Below are positions 45,501 through 58,844 of a stretch of 64,000 nt of DNA, piece after piece. The stretch is taken from positions 4,830,260 through 4,894,259 of the forward strand of contig NW_017803909.1 of the NCBI RefSeq assembly GCF_001625305.1, in the 5' to 3' direction. Positions within the stretch are counted from its first letter, which is position 1. Each line of letters begins with the position of its first letter. Under the pieces are notes generated by a model, which was not told the DNA's origin, made no database searches, and was given only the letters and a program-made list of their open reading frames with translations. The position numbers and the translations under genes are program-made. The DNA is from Branchiostoma belcheri. Taxonomy: Eukaryota > Chordata > Leptocardii > Amphioxiformes > Branchiostomatidae.

Positions 45501-48500
45501 ACATTGCAGTTGTCATAAGTGTTAGTTTGAGAAGATTGAAGCATCTGGCTGTTGCAAACACAGTGCTATTATTTTTTAATCCTTTCAAGTTTTTAGACTG
45601 GAATAAGACCAACATTGTTTGGTGCCATGGGCCACTAAAATTGCTCTGTCCAGTTCTAGGTTGTATCAGATCATTCACTAAATTACTCTTTACTGTATTT
45701 TTTCACAGTATTTTGATCCCACAGAGTAAGAGCTTTACATTTGGGTCATGGTAAATTTGGTCGATAAAAGTACCATAATTTGCATATCAATGATACTGCA
45801 GGCATGTATCATTGTTTTGGATATTGATTTGTAAGCAGTGCATCACTTTAAACCAATAAATCATGCATATTTAATGCAGTTTTAGTTTTGGCCCCAGAGG
45901 TATAATGACACAGTATACCCTTTTTTATACATTTTTATGTAAACCTTTGAAATTAGGATTTTTTTATATCACTTACAGTTAGTTGCAGTTTTTTCATCAC
46001 TCTTTTTTACTTACAAGCTCATGCTTGAAGGATCACACTGATCCAATTACAAAAGGAAGGTAAAGAAAGGTAGATTTATTGATAAAATTTCAATCAAAAC
46101 CTCACCTGCAGTGATTACATATCACTTGGCAAGGCATGATTTGGCCGATTACTCCAATGAAACTTCAAAAATGAAAAGAGGAAAGATTTATACTTTTTAT
46201 TTTTTTCTGAGGTCACATGTTTTAATGATTTTTTAAAGCTAAATCTTTGAAAAAATTATTTTGCTAAGTGTTGGTCAAAGTTTTTGAGGAATGCACAAAC
46301 CATCATGAAATCATACGGGACATGCATAAATATTCTGCAAAACTTAATAACATTTTGTTTTTCATGGAAGTCATCTTTGCAGTAGCTTGAACAAACACTT
46401 GAATGACCTGATACTGATAGCCTTGATCTGGACAGGGCAGTTTTGTATCATGATGTAACGTGAGAATGCCAATAGGTATTTGAATGAAGTAGGACATCTT
46501 GTAGCACAGAGACATTAGCAATTGCCAAATTGCTGTCTGTTTGATTGTGATTATGATGATGATGATGATGAGGTGCATGTTATTTTCTATACAGCATCTG
46601 TAGATGGAAGCAAAGAGTGGCACTGCAACTATACTGTATGAAAAATGTGAGAAGGATGATGGACTTATCCTTCCTTTTTTTCCTGGTGCCTGAAGCATCT
46701 AAAGTATATAAACCTTGGATTAAAGAGGTTCAACATCTTTATTTTTTGCTGATTGATTGTCACAGTGAAATCTCAAAAATCATGGTCAAGCCTTAACTTA
46801 TAACCAAAGTCATAACTGCCAAACCTCCTTGTTTGAGCCACCTGAAGACACATTAAGACCACCAGATTGCTGTGTACTCGCCAATAGACATTACCACTCA
46901 AACTTAACTTCAATAGTCATGTAGCCACCGCAGGCTATCAGCAGTTACTAGGTCAGTCACCAGCTGCTGTTACAAAAGCAGTGAACTTGTGAAATGAGCA
47001 ATCCTTGCTTATGTAGAAATTTGCCTGGGGAGGAAGACAACAGAACCATGATGATGATGTTCGGCATCACCTTGGAGACTGCGGATTCCGTCCTCCTACT
47101 TACCTTACGGGCTTGGGAAGCTGGAGACCACCACCACTGGTAGGACACTGTGAGCAGCCTGAACCAGTTCTTCAGAAGAGGGTGGAAGCCACTTGCAACA
47201 CCTGTGCAAACACCTGTGCTTCCTTCAGATCAACAGAAGTGGGATAAACCTGTGGTCAGCTACTAGACGACCTTTATGAAGATGATCCTGATGATGATGA
47301 TGAGTCCAAGACGTCTACTGGAGAAAGGCTGCAATCCCACTGATCTTTCTTCTTATTAGAGTCACGATAACACACAGACTCAAACATCTCAAGAAAATTC
47401 ATCTCATTAAGTAATGACTTCTTCATACTTCAACAAAGAACCTGGCACTGAAATTCAAACAGCTGAGTCAAAATTGTTGCAAACCAGTTCACTTTATAAA
47501 ATCATACATTCTAGAAATGTAAACTATTGCAATAGTGTTTTGTAAAATCTTATATACAAAGTATAGAGAAGTTACTACTTAGACGCTGAAAGTTATCCAC
47601 AGAGTGGCTCAAAAAAGGAAGTATTTATAATGGCAAAAATTGCATTGTAAGAGTGCAATGTGCTCATGTGCTATCATCTTCGATGCATGTTCTGGGTTTA
47701 GGCAGATTTTTCATCCAATTTGTTTTACCACATTGATGTTACATTTAAATTTGAGCAGACACATGAGACAGGTGGCAGCTATATATATACTCAAAAGTTA
47801 TGGACACAACAGTTGCCTGTCATTAAAATCATGGAACTTCCCGGTGATCAAGGAACAAAAATTGTACAAAATGAACAACTGTTAGCTGGCAAATGAGTTC
47901 TGACGTCTTTGTAAAACAAAAAAAAAACATTTCCTGTATTCCATTTCAAGTTAAATCCTCTAACTAAGCTATTTCTTCTACAAATCAATGCCATCACTCA
48001 CTGGGAAAGTCTGTGTGTGAAATTTTCACAGGCTTCCAAACTTAGGTTCATTTTGATAAAAGCTGTGTAAACCCAGTATTACTGAGTGTACTCACCGGTA
48101 ACTAAGGCTTCAGACTACAAAGCATAGCTTCCCAGGCTAATAGAGATTTCACTGTGACAGTCAATTTAAGTCCCCAAAATATTTCTTTCAATCCCCATAC
48201 TCTTTGTCTCTCTTTTCTAAAATGAAGAAGTCTAGAAGAGTTCCTAAAAGCCTGTTTTTGAAATGATAAAGAATCTGCAATAGACCTATTCAGTAGTTAA
48301 TTGGTTTCACAAATCATGAAGGGGAGTATGTGGAAAATTTCCAGTGTAAGATGGCAGCAAATTGCGTTTACGGTGTGGAAGTATGTGGGTCAACTCATGC
48401 AACAAGATAATTTTTGCAACATATGTCACCAAACAACATGGAAATTATAATTCAAGTTTCAATGCAGTAAATTATAAAACCCACTGTAAATGTCCAAAAC

Positions 48501-51500
48501 TCAATGTCCCCAAAATGCAAATTTGAATAATTTTTTCAGTGGTAATGTTTAGTTTTAGTAACTTTTGACAACATTCATTGCTTTCAGTAGAGGGAAATTA
48601 AAAGTCAAGCTTTTGACACTGGACATTGGGAACCACTTTGTTCCATGATCAAAGAAACATTAACTTAAATCAACTGTTTTACAAAAGAAGTGAATGATGC
48701 AGGCACTGTGATGTCCAGGTGTTCACATCCTTTCCTATAGATGTACAGTGCGGTGTTCATCCTCTGCTTCCGTTCACAGATGTCTCTTGATTTTTCCGTG
48801 CTGTTTAGCAACTTTGCCTAGCTCAGTTGCATGCATCTTCTGTTCCATGACTTTCTTTTTTTCTCTGTTACTTTTTACTTTGAGATGTGTATCTATGTCC
48901 CAACTTTGTGAGACAAAGAGCAGACCTTATGGATTTTGCTGACGTTTTGTAACAATGAAGTATGCCTTTCTAACAACCATAACATCAATAGGTTGACAAA
49001 TTGCAAGTACCGTCGCATTGGCTGCCAGTGGAGAGGACCGTTCCATGAGCACAAAGAACACGAACAGGACTGTTGCCATCCAAAAAAGAGTGGGGCAGAC
49101 ATAACGGAGGCCTTGGATGTAATAGACCTAAAGCACAAGGAGGAACTGGAATTGTTCAACCATATTTTCAACCTCCTCTCCTTTGAGAAGATTGGCTTTG
49201 CTGGTTAGAAAACTGATTGCTGAGCTTTTCACTTACTGAGTACCTTGTTTTTGTGTAGTTCTTTTCTAACGAAATGTCTGCAGTTGTTTTACTAAGGAGT
49301 CTACTGATATAAGTGAAAGACAACCATCCATTCATCCTCTGACACTTGAATGTGTATTTGGTTTGTTTGGAAGATATTTTATTAATATTAATAGAAAGTA
49401 GCCAATCCAAGCAAGTATTCTTTCCTGCTCTTCTCTTGCAGGAGTGTTCCAGATTTTTCTCCATTTTGACGTGATGTCACCTCTCTGGGTGTGCCTGAGG
49501 TTTTGTATTTTGTAAAATCCAGTGTTACTAAGTGCAGGTCACAGTCAACATTAGCTAGCATAATGTGTTCAGCTGTCTCATCAGCTTTACACCTTTGGTG
49601 GAATGGCTGAACACAGGAGCTGCTTAATCTTGCATTGAGTTCTAGAAGAACAGGTGCAAGTGAATGAAAATCCTTCATAGTCAGACTGTTCTCTAGGCTT
49701 GCCAATTTGAAAGTCAGAAAAGGACTCAGATTGAAGTAATATCATCTCCAAGCTCCTTCAAACAATGTTAAGTGGTCATAAGCATAACTCCTCTAAGTTG
49801 GTAGCCAATTCCTTTGATTACATTGCATCTACATCTAACACCAATCCATCAGGCACTTTACAACAAGTTTGAAAAGATAAAACTTTGATTTCAACTTTAA
49901 AAAAAAAACTAAAATTCTGCAAAAAAAGATTGATATAATACCTGCAAATTCTACAGTCAACATCTATGAAAAATTTTCAGAAGTAACCTCATCTGTCCAG
50001 AAGTGTGCTACTATTTGGCATCCAAAGAAACTAAAAAGTAAAATAGTGTGAATATACAGTATATCTCAATGATGACACCCAACTTGAGACCAGTACACAA
50101 CAATCCTCACACTAGGCTTATAATGTGCAGTAATTTTGTAATTCATTGATGAAAAGAAATTAGTGAAATATTGGCTTTAGTATTCAGTTATTGATGAGTT
50201 GATTACATTTGGAGGAAGTAATATCTTACATTGTCATTGCAAATACTGAAAATTCCTGTAGAAAATCCCAGGAGAATAACTTTTTAATGAACCTTCAAAT
50301 CAGCAAGACAATTTTCTGCCAGCTTTTTAAGCTAAATGATTTGTCTCCTGAATATGGAGCTTTTTCCTCTTTTCCCTTAAATAGCCTGCAGAACCATGTC
50401 GGAAGAGTTTGTGGCAATGCACAGAGATAGAAACATTGTGTGCATCCATACGCAAAAGTGGCTGATTTTGGTAGCCTAAGTACCCGGTAACAATGGACAT
50501 GCTTGGAAGTGATATTTTTGGCATATAGAACCTCTCATTTCTGTGGTGATCAACCTCTGACCAGCTAACAACACCAGGAAAGCCAAGCCAGGGGACGAGA
50601 ACCTGTCAGACTGCTGCAGTACTCAGGACATCCTTCAGCATGTTTCTAAGGCATAATGCAGCATCATTTTCTACTCTCAAGTACACATGGAGACACAACG
50701 TCAACAGCTGAGGCCGGCATGACAAGAGTCAAACACACCAGACTAAGTCCAGTTCAACACTGAAGAATCTGTTCTCTGGTGTGCAAGTGTAAAGGACGTA
50801 TTAATCGAGTGCTGACCTAGTACTAGTATCCTATATGCTGAGGTGAGAGCATTTTGGAGACAGAAGATGGGAAGCTTGTCAAGTCAGTTGCTGTGGCTTC
50901 ATCACATTTTCTTCTCAGAACTAGCTACAAGAGCTCAGAGACTTCAGCAGGGAAGAGATCTTACAGCCAGTGAATGAGAAGAGTGCTGTGTCAGGTGGCA
51001 GATGCAGTGTTGCAATGGGTCACAGTGGTCTATTGGGCATCCAGAATCTGATGCATGATTGTCAGTGTTGTGCTTGGAAGCAAGTGGTGTCTACTATCTT
51101 GAGAAAATATTAATTGTACAAGAGCCAACATTCTTAAGGGCAAGAGGCAAGTTACCTGATGAGCCTATGGACCATTTTACCAGGAAAAGCTGCGTGTCAA
51201 TCAACTGTGAGAATCAACTTAAAAGGTACTAGCCCAGGTCACTTTTGGAGCAGTCAATGCTTGAGTGAATGCTGTCTGCAGAATTTTTGTTCTGTTGCAT
51301 TGTCCAGACCAAGTACATCTGAGTTGGCCAACACTTGACCATCTCAAAGTCAGAGTTGACAACTGGAGAATTCACTGCAGGATACACTCAATGACAGCTT
51401 GGAGAAATAATTGTCTAACACAGAGAAATAGGTAAAAATAATCGGTTTGCCAATGGTGCAAGTCTACATCACTTTTACAGAGGAGATATTCTGACAGTTG

Positions 51501-54500
51501 TCATTGATAGTCTGGTGGTGTCAGTTTCTGGCTCTGGCAGTGAGGGAACTGCTTTGTTTCATCATCATCATCCAGAGGACATCCACCCAGAAGATGTGGA
51601 CCAGAAGCAGCAGCCATCTACACTGGAAAGGAAAGACAAGAAACAAACTTCTGCTGTTACATGCTCATTTTGCAGCCTCATCAGATGTTCTCTCTGGGCT
51701 GCACTTTCTTCCATGACACATTGACAGGACTGATCTATGATGTCCTTATCGCTTTGCAATGGATATACATAATGAATAGCCATGTACATGTATTAAAGGT
51801 GTATTACATTCAATACACTAGTCATACATGTCTTAAAATCGTGGAAAAAATTCAGTATGTGCATCAAGGCTAGTTGTTGTATGACTCATTGCAACATGTA
51901 ATCTTTAAATTGAATAATCATAATAAACATGACACAAAAACCAAGCATCGAGCAGTTAGTCTTCCTTTACAATCCCAATAGTTTATTCTCATGACTGTTG
52001 GTCCTTCCATTAAAGAACGTGTCACACAATGTTTGCATTTTTGTATCAGCGTCGAGTGAAAGCCCAGGTACAAGCCAATGGAGGCCCAGAGAGGTGACTT
52101 GGAAAATTGTACAAATTAAAGTAAACTGTCTTGAACACTCTGAGCCAACAAAGCCCTAACTGTGTGTGAAATGAGAGGGGCAACTGTACAATGTACATGT
52201 GAGTATAAAGAGTGTGGTGAGAGAACTTTGAATGAGTTTAGTTTATGCACTTATTCTGTTTGTGTGCTTGAGTGGAGTGGTAAACTGAGGATAATGTTGA
52301 CATGTGGACCTGGCAACTAAATTTTGTTTGTGGAGGTTAACAATTTCCAAACACTGTCACAACTCCCATACTGTTTGCATCTACAAATGCAAGTAGCAGA
52401 ATCCATGTTTTGCCTTCAACCAATGTGTTGCATCAAGATTCACAGGTGTTATGAGATGACACAGCAGGATCTTGTTACCAAGTGCAGATTAGTGGAGCTA
52501 CCAGTCTGGACTTAACTTAAAAGATAAAATACTGCATAATAAAATACTGAAGCTTAGGATATTACTAATTTGCTTATTCTGGATCAGCAGTGGTAAAGTT
52601 AAAACTAAAAGCTACCTTGTTTGAATTGCCTGATTACAAACTACAACCTATTTTCTGGCTTTGTGTTTCTCAAGCTGAAAAGAACAAATATCAACTAGTC
52701 TATTTGAATTGAAAGCATATGACATTGTACAATTTTCAAGTGTTAAAAAGATACTGTTACACAGTAATAAGTAAATGCAATATGATAAGACATAATTTTG
52801 CCTTATTCACATCTAAAGATGTGTCTAACAGTTCTCCAAATTGCAATACACATTGTGCTACTTTAAGTTTCAGCACATGATTTTAAATATAGAGTGACTT
52901 AAGAACAAACACCAGAAGATTTTTCTTGTCAACATGCACTTCAAATTGGAAATATGAGCTATTCAGGAAAACAACATTTACAGACAAATAGTCAACCTCT
53001 ATTTGGATGACATTAGGAGGGTTATAATATTGAATCTTGAAATCTATACTTTAGCTATGCTTCTCTGTGTAACACCATCCTGCTCATGATGGTGACAAGT
53101 GATATGCTCTTAATACATGTATACTGTTTTGAAGAGCTGCATACAAAACTCTTCCTATGATTTTTTTATGTACCAGTTTATGGTATGCTTTTGCCAGAAC
53201 TATTTGACTTGTCCAGGACCACATGTTCAACATTACCCTTACTCATAAACTCTGATTCATGGCAATGCACTCAGGGAGCAAGCTATGGCTGGATGTTGCT
53301 AACTTTGATGCCTAAGGAATCAAGTACAAACTACGACAAGAATCAGACCCTACTCATGCATAGAGTATCAATGTAGTAAAAAGTTACATATTCTATCAGG
53401 CGCTATCAGAAAAATGATAAAGACAGAAAGGTCCTTCCATTACTGGAAATTCTGCAATGATTACCAAGGACAATAGGAACATAACCCATTGTTCCTAATT
53501 TAATGTGAGAAACATGCCTTTGTCTCTTGGAACAGTCAAATTTAAAGAACTTATCAAATTGGCTAGCACATGGTATACTGACATCCATCTCTTCCAATGA
53601 AGTTCTTGTCCAATTATTAAAATTGTTGTCACAAGAGTTAAAGTTGCAGACTTACTTCAAATATTTAAGAAAAAAAATTGCACTGATTTAAAAGTGAATG
53701 TGTCAATTTTCTGGTTGAAGACAATGAAGTTGTGTCTTGGTGATTGATATTGGTACTGTGTATTAAAATTTTAGATACCTGATTGTTTGGCACCAAATAA
53801 ATTTTTCTCATCAGCATGTTGTGAAAGCAGGGGGTAATTAATAATTTGAAAGTATTTGGTGTTTGCAGTAGAAAAATGATCACAACTGAACACATTCTTA
53901 TCAGGACTTCCATGTTGCACACATTGTTGCAGCCTGACTTCTCTGCCATCTCAGATGCAAAAACTGTAAAAACATCACAATCTAAAGGCAGCTACATGTA
54001 GCTTGATATCATCAAGAAACAATTTGTTAGCACCATCAATGCCACTGCATGTTCCCTGAAATGCTTTATAACAATTGTACCCAATGCTGTTGAGCTCATG
54101 TCCATGTGTAACCCAGGGTCTTGCCTGGTACTGACACTGAGTATACTGCGGGTGTGTTGCAGATATCCAGCTGCGCCCTTACCGTACGGATGAGTTCATC
54201 ACACGTCTCTACTACGAGAGCCCTCGCTTCACTGTCCTCAACCAGACCTGGGTGGTGAAGGCACGCATCAACAACAACGATCGCGAGCCCAACTTGACGG
54301 TACATCGCCAGATCAGCTACCAGATCATCCTCAAGTCAAAGGTCAGTTTCCAACATACAGTAACAAGCTTTGGTGAAAAATTGCTTGGCTTTGTAAACAC
54401 ATGCAGTTTCTTTATGAACTGTTGTAACACCTAGTTTGAGAGATTGTGCTGAAATGTTCACACTTGCTGCAGAAAACAAATGTGGTTCATGACTGCTGAA

Positions 54501-54836
54501 TTAGTCCTGTAATAGAAGACCAGAACATCTTATATAGTATAACTCGTGCTTAACGATTTGTCATGATGGAATTACAAAACACAGTCTAATGACTTGACTG
54601 TGAACTGATTGCTCCTCACACAGGTGAACACCAGTATAGACATGAACTTCCTGGTGATGAAGGGACCATACGACGACGTGAAGCTCGAAGCCGCCGTCAA
54701 ACGCTTCCAGTTCTCCTCGGACAGCCTGGAGACGGACTACTACGACTTCCCCCTGGTCACCGCCGCCGAGTGTAACAAGCTGCTCGCCGCCAGAAACATC
54801 AACCTCCGGATATTCATGTTCCAGGTCCAGAAGTAG
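42512..54836 (+). CDS. CYHR1: CYHR1 / ZTRAF1 (cysteine and histidine-rich, RING plus TRAF-type zinc finger)
   Basis: Exons 42512-42736, 43908-44146, 48992-49203, 54163-54341 and 54624-54836, with consistent phases, give 355 residues ending in TAG. An acidic, low-complexity N-terminus with a basic patch ([14 protein letters not shown]) precedes a split RING-like finger: CCTVCLDLP in exon 1 and [11 protein letters not shown], then CPGC, in exon 2. Exon 2 continues into a TRAF-type zinc finger ([17 protein letters not shown]), completed in exon 3 ([20 protein letters not shown]). The C-terminal half ([61 protein letters not shown]) matches the conserved CYHR1 C-terminal domain. The cellular role is poorly known; a ubiquitin-ligase or trafficking-adaptor function is inferred from the fingers. 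Introns 2 and 3 are about 4.8 and 5.0 kb. Confidence 0.94.
44147..48991 (+). other. CYHR1: CYHR1 intron 2, no gene seen
   Basis: Nearly 4.8 kb between two secure exons. It contains only short stop-bounded frames, an ATG trinucleotide microsatellite near 46550-46570 and a degraded dispersed repeat at about 44865-44930 shared with 37925-37975. No coding or RNA gene could be supported. Confidence 0.55.
49204..54162 (+). other. CYHR1: CYHR1 intron 3, no gene seen
   Basis: A 4.96-kb intron without recognisable coding, RNA or transposase sequence. All long frames on both strands lack family features and are interrupted by stops. Confidence 0.5.
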
Positions 54837-54889
54837 GCTGGCATCAAGCCGTGGATATTCATGTGCGAGGTCCAGAAGTACTTGTAGCA
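54808..54889 (+). repeat. CYHR1: Tandem duplication across the CYHR1 stop codon
   Basis: The last coding segment (ATATTCATGTTCCAGGTCCA at 54810-54829 and onwards) recurs with changes at 54855. The offset is exactly 45 nt, so the second copy is in frame after the TAG. Reading past TAG would add AGIKPWIFMCEVQKYL before another TAG at 54885-54887. Confidence 0.8.
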
Positions 54890-56100
54890 TGCTCACGGCG
54901 CAACAATCAGTTGCAGCTTTGTTATACTCAAAAATTAACACTGGAACAGATTTTGCTCATCTTGCCAAGTTCAAGGAGGATGGAGAAAGAACATCCACCT
55001 GTATTACAATCCCTGAATAAATCAAACCACATCTTATGACTGTGAAGACGGTACAACAAGGATTCTGTGATTTCTGAGTCTACCAGCATCTGTGTCATCG
55101 ATAGCATTTTGAAGTCTGCAAACCATCCAGAAAATAGAATTGCTCTTGCTTTGAAGTCAAGTAATGTAATGTAAAGTGATTTTAAGTTCTAACAACATAA
55201 TATCCTAATATATATTTTAAACCGTAAGGAAATTTTAATACAGTGTGGTATATTAACGGTATGCTGATGTAAAGCAAGTTGAATGTGTGCAAGAATATCA
55301 GAGTATTACCTAAACTGTAAAAACAATAAAGGATGTAGTTTTGCCTAACAAAACGCCTAGAAATAACGTTTAGAACCCTAGATATTGAATTGCTTGAAAC
55401 TATGATCAGAAAGGGGCTTACATGAACATTATAAAAATTCTATCCAAAAAGAAACACCTTTAATTGTTGAATCTTATGTTAAAGTCTAAAGATTAAGTCT
55501 ATGAAACCATTATTCAGCATCATGGTTACATTTGAGTACAGAACGTGAGCAGACATTATGTTCTATATAGCCCCCTATTTAGTAATGTCTTTTGTATTTA
55601 AAGACTCATTTGCATCTTCATGTACCAGTATGAACTTCTCAAGTAGCATGCATGTATGTGGAGGTTCTTTTTACCAAATACTGGCACTCGATTTATGGTT
55701 ATTTTTGGATTAGTTGGTTGAAAGGGCACTGTGGAGGACCCTAGCGTGGTCAGGTTGTCTGATAATTTCAGCAAGTCTTCCTAATGTGTACCAGGGATTT
55801 GGTCTAAAGTACACACAATATGCTCAGACTTTCATCTTTGTTAGGTTGTTTTACCATGTTATCTTCCAGAAGTAGCATATTTGCAGTTCTGTCCTACCGG
55901 TACTATCATTGCAGTTTCCTGCATACTTCTCATATGATACATGACTGTCTGGTACCAAAAGTGACCTGTTTTGTTTTGTTTGAGTATTGTTTGCAGTTGT
56001 GTTTTGTGTTTTTAAAGATAATATTACAAATGTTCAGGCTTGATGTATTTATGGCATGATTCACCAACCTCATATTTATATCAAATAAACGTAATGGAAG
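54837..56100 (+). other. CYHR1: CYHR1 3' UTR with two AATAAA signals
   Basis: Non-coding sequence after the stop. Candidate poly(A) signals are at 55324-55329 and 56084-56089, suggesting short and long 3' UTR forms. Otherwise AT-rich with no long frame. Confidence 0.5.
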
Positions 56101-57289
56101 TGCACAAAATGTTCTTATTTGTATATCTATTGGTTCAGCTGTGAAAAACATACTAGTATAGCCAGGGCTACCTAGCTTGCCAGTGTCATTTGCAAAAGCA
56201 CTAGCCTGGCTGACAAAAACAATACAGGATGTGTAGTTGGACATACATGTAGTACATTCTGAGCTGTTGGTAGTTAATGTTAGCAGGTAATGTTAGTATG
56301 CATATTTGTCATTGTATCAACAGTATCAGTAATATATTTGGTAAACATCTTCTTCGTTAATATATAGCATCTGGAAGACTGCGCATGGCAAAGTTATGTG
56401 CATAACCTAATGAGAGAAAGACAGCCAAATACATTGTGGTCATTGGAAAGATTTAGCTTGTTAGCTCCAAAAAAAGCCCTGTCCTTGGTGCTGAATGCAT
56501 AATTACGCACATTTCCAATGGTGAAAATGGGAAATGAATCTACCAAAATAATACAAATGATATCAAAGTAGCATATAATAAGGCCACAGCAAGTAAATTT
56601 TATGGATGACATCCTCAGCAGACTCCAAATCTAGTGGGGTAGGGCAAAAAAAAACAAGGCAGGCTAAAAAAACAAGATTCCTTCATTTTCACATTTTTTC
56701 CAATTCCAATTCTTTATTTCCATACCAACATTATAGACATACAATATGGAATTATAATGTTGCCTGAATGGCATTGGTATTGGCATTTTACATTATAAAC
56801 CTTGTTAAGCAAGAAATATTACCTAATCTTGTGGTAGCCTGACCTGGCAGGCACCAGGTTTTTCCGTAAACCCTGCTGTTACTTTTTCTTCATCCTCAGA
56901 AAATGTATGTGACTTGATAAAATAAAGATCTTGTTGATATACAGGCTTCAATGTACTATATACTGTATATATGTACTAAAATACATCTCCCTCGCTTTTC
57001 AATGGGTGTACTATTGTGTCAAACAAAGCGTCTAGTACAATATTGCGGCCACAACTGCAATATACTAATACATGGAACTGATGGGGAGTTCAGCACCAAG
57101 GAGAGGTCCACACTTATAATGTACAAATGGAGGGGGGGGGCATCCACAAGTTTGGGGATATAAACACTTGCTGTGGCAGACGGTATCGTGATCGTTGGGT
57201 TTGGCACAGAAAACAAGTCCAAAATTCGGCGACGAGAATAATTCCTTTGATTAGTGGCGGAATCGTGATGGTTAATCATCAAAAGCAAT

Positions 57290-57659
57290 AATGATTAATC
57301 TCGTTTGCACCCCTATGCAATTATCACACATGGTACGGTCCATTCGACCAGCTGCAGGCAGCACATGTAACGCGAGTACCAGTACCACGCTTTCGTGCGG
57401 TGTGTTGTGCGTGAATTTTCTCTCCAACTTTTGGGGTAAATTTTCGGCTTTTTGTCCGCAAATTATCCGTCTCAAGTGTACAGTTTATCGTCTGGGCGTT
57501 TCCAGTTCGGATATGTGCCGTTCTTTGGATGTTGGAGGGAGAAAACTCGTAATTTTCCTGGCGCTTGCGGGCGGAGTTCGGAGACTGGAAACGAAAAATG
57601 GCGACTACCATGGCGGCCTGGTGCTGAAAAAGACTCGTTCTTGCGACGTGAATGCGAGG
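57290..57659 (+). other. CpG-rich exon-like segment, possible 5' exon of an unknown gene
   Basis: A GC/CpG-rich island ending in a good donor (GCGAG followed by GTAAGA at 57660). Several frames are open. The phase-2 frame, containing MCRSLDVGGRKLVIFLALAG and ending KKTRSCDVNAR, can be joined to the acceptor at 60387, giving SCDVNAR followed by CGPEAWSERTEGANFYGQSC. I do not recognise the product. It could equally be a 5' UTR exon or a promoter inside a repeat-rich region. Confidence 0.3.
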
Positions 57660-58194
57660 TAAGACAACAAATTAGCTCCTCGAATGTACATATGTGTACT
57701 TCCAACAAGCCTGTACAAACAACAGACCACGTGATAATTCGTTATGTTAACCGTTATACTCCGTAAAAATTTGCGTTTTGTGGAACGATATGTGGGCCAT
57801 TTTGTACTTGAATATTTTTAATAGGGAGGTTGTTTTCATGACTATCGTGGTTTTGGGGAACACTGAACATATTTCTTCCGTGTTGAGTGGCATTGAAAAA
57901 AGCTAGGAGCGAATTTCGCTGCTAAAACTGTTATAAACACGTTTTTTTGGTGGAAATTTCCACAGTGTGGCCCAGTGAACACCTTTTGGAACGTACCGCA
58001 CGTGTGCATAATTAAAACCCACTCAACGTTCCCGCCAAAAAAGTCACGTAAACAAGACTTCCCAAGGGGTGCATATATTATTTACTTCTGAGCACCCAAA
58101 ATTAAATTTGTGCACAAGTGAAAATACATTAAATTTCGGTTTTGTTGCTGGTTTATCGTTGCTTTTGAATCAGAGGTTGTCACATTGGTATTTT

Positions 58195-58760
58195 ACTGGA
58201 TTTTATACTTAATTGCCAAATTATATCTGTTATTGTATGAAGCAGTCACTGTGGTTGAACTGATTTGATTTTGAGGATGAATTATGCAATCTTGGTCCTT
58301 ATTACTTTCACTTGAGACGTTCATAATATTTGCCCAGGTCTTATCCAGTCGTCTTTTAAACTCTTTGACTGTTTTTGTTTCCACTACTGTTTGTGGCAAA
58401 GAGTTCCAGTCCTCCACAGTTCTAACGCTGAATGACTGTCCTATGACCCTATTCTTAGCTAGTGGTGCTTTGAGTTTATACTTGTGTCCTCTTAGTCTTG
58501 TTGAGCTATCAGCTGACATTACTTCAAAATGGTTTCTAGTGGAAGTCTCTCCAGCCCCCTTACAAGCTTGTACAGTTGAATCATGTCACCATGACGCGTC
58601 TGTATTGCAGAGAAGGGAGTCTAAGGGCCCTTAATCTTTCCTGGGAAGTCATGTCTCTAAGGGTTGAAGTTTTGTTGCTCTTCTTTGGACTTTCTCCATC
58701 TGTTGGTGAATGGGGCCACCGTGCCTGCTGTAACATGACTGGACCACAGAAAAGTTAGCT
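58195..58760 (-). mobile_element. Decayed LINE reverse-transcriptase C-terminus
   Basis: On the minus strand, frame pieces read MEKVQRRATKLQPL, SLQYRR, GDMIQLYKLVRGLERLP, RLRGHKYKLKAP, FSVRTVEDWNSLPQTVV and VKEFKRRLDKTWAN. This is the typical tail of CR1/L2/Jockey-type ORF2 proteins. Stops and frameshifts between the pieces show it is dead. No 5' part is present. Confidence 0.75.
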
Positions 58761-58844
58761 CGTCGTAGTCTATTAATAAAGTATTTTAAGTTCTGGTGGG
58801 AGGCGCGAAGGCTATGGATTCACAGTAGTGAGTTAACAAACAAA

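Noticed and set aside
54561-54941. 126-codon minus-strand frame opposite the last CYHR1 exon.
   Set aside because: Antisense shadow of GC-rich coding sequence.
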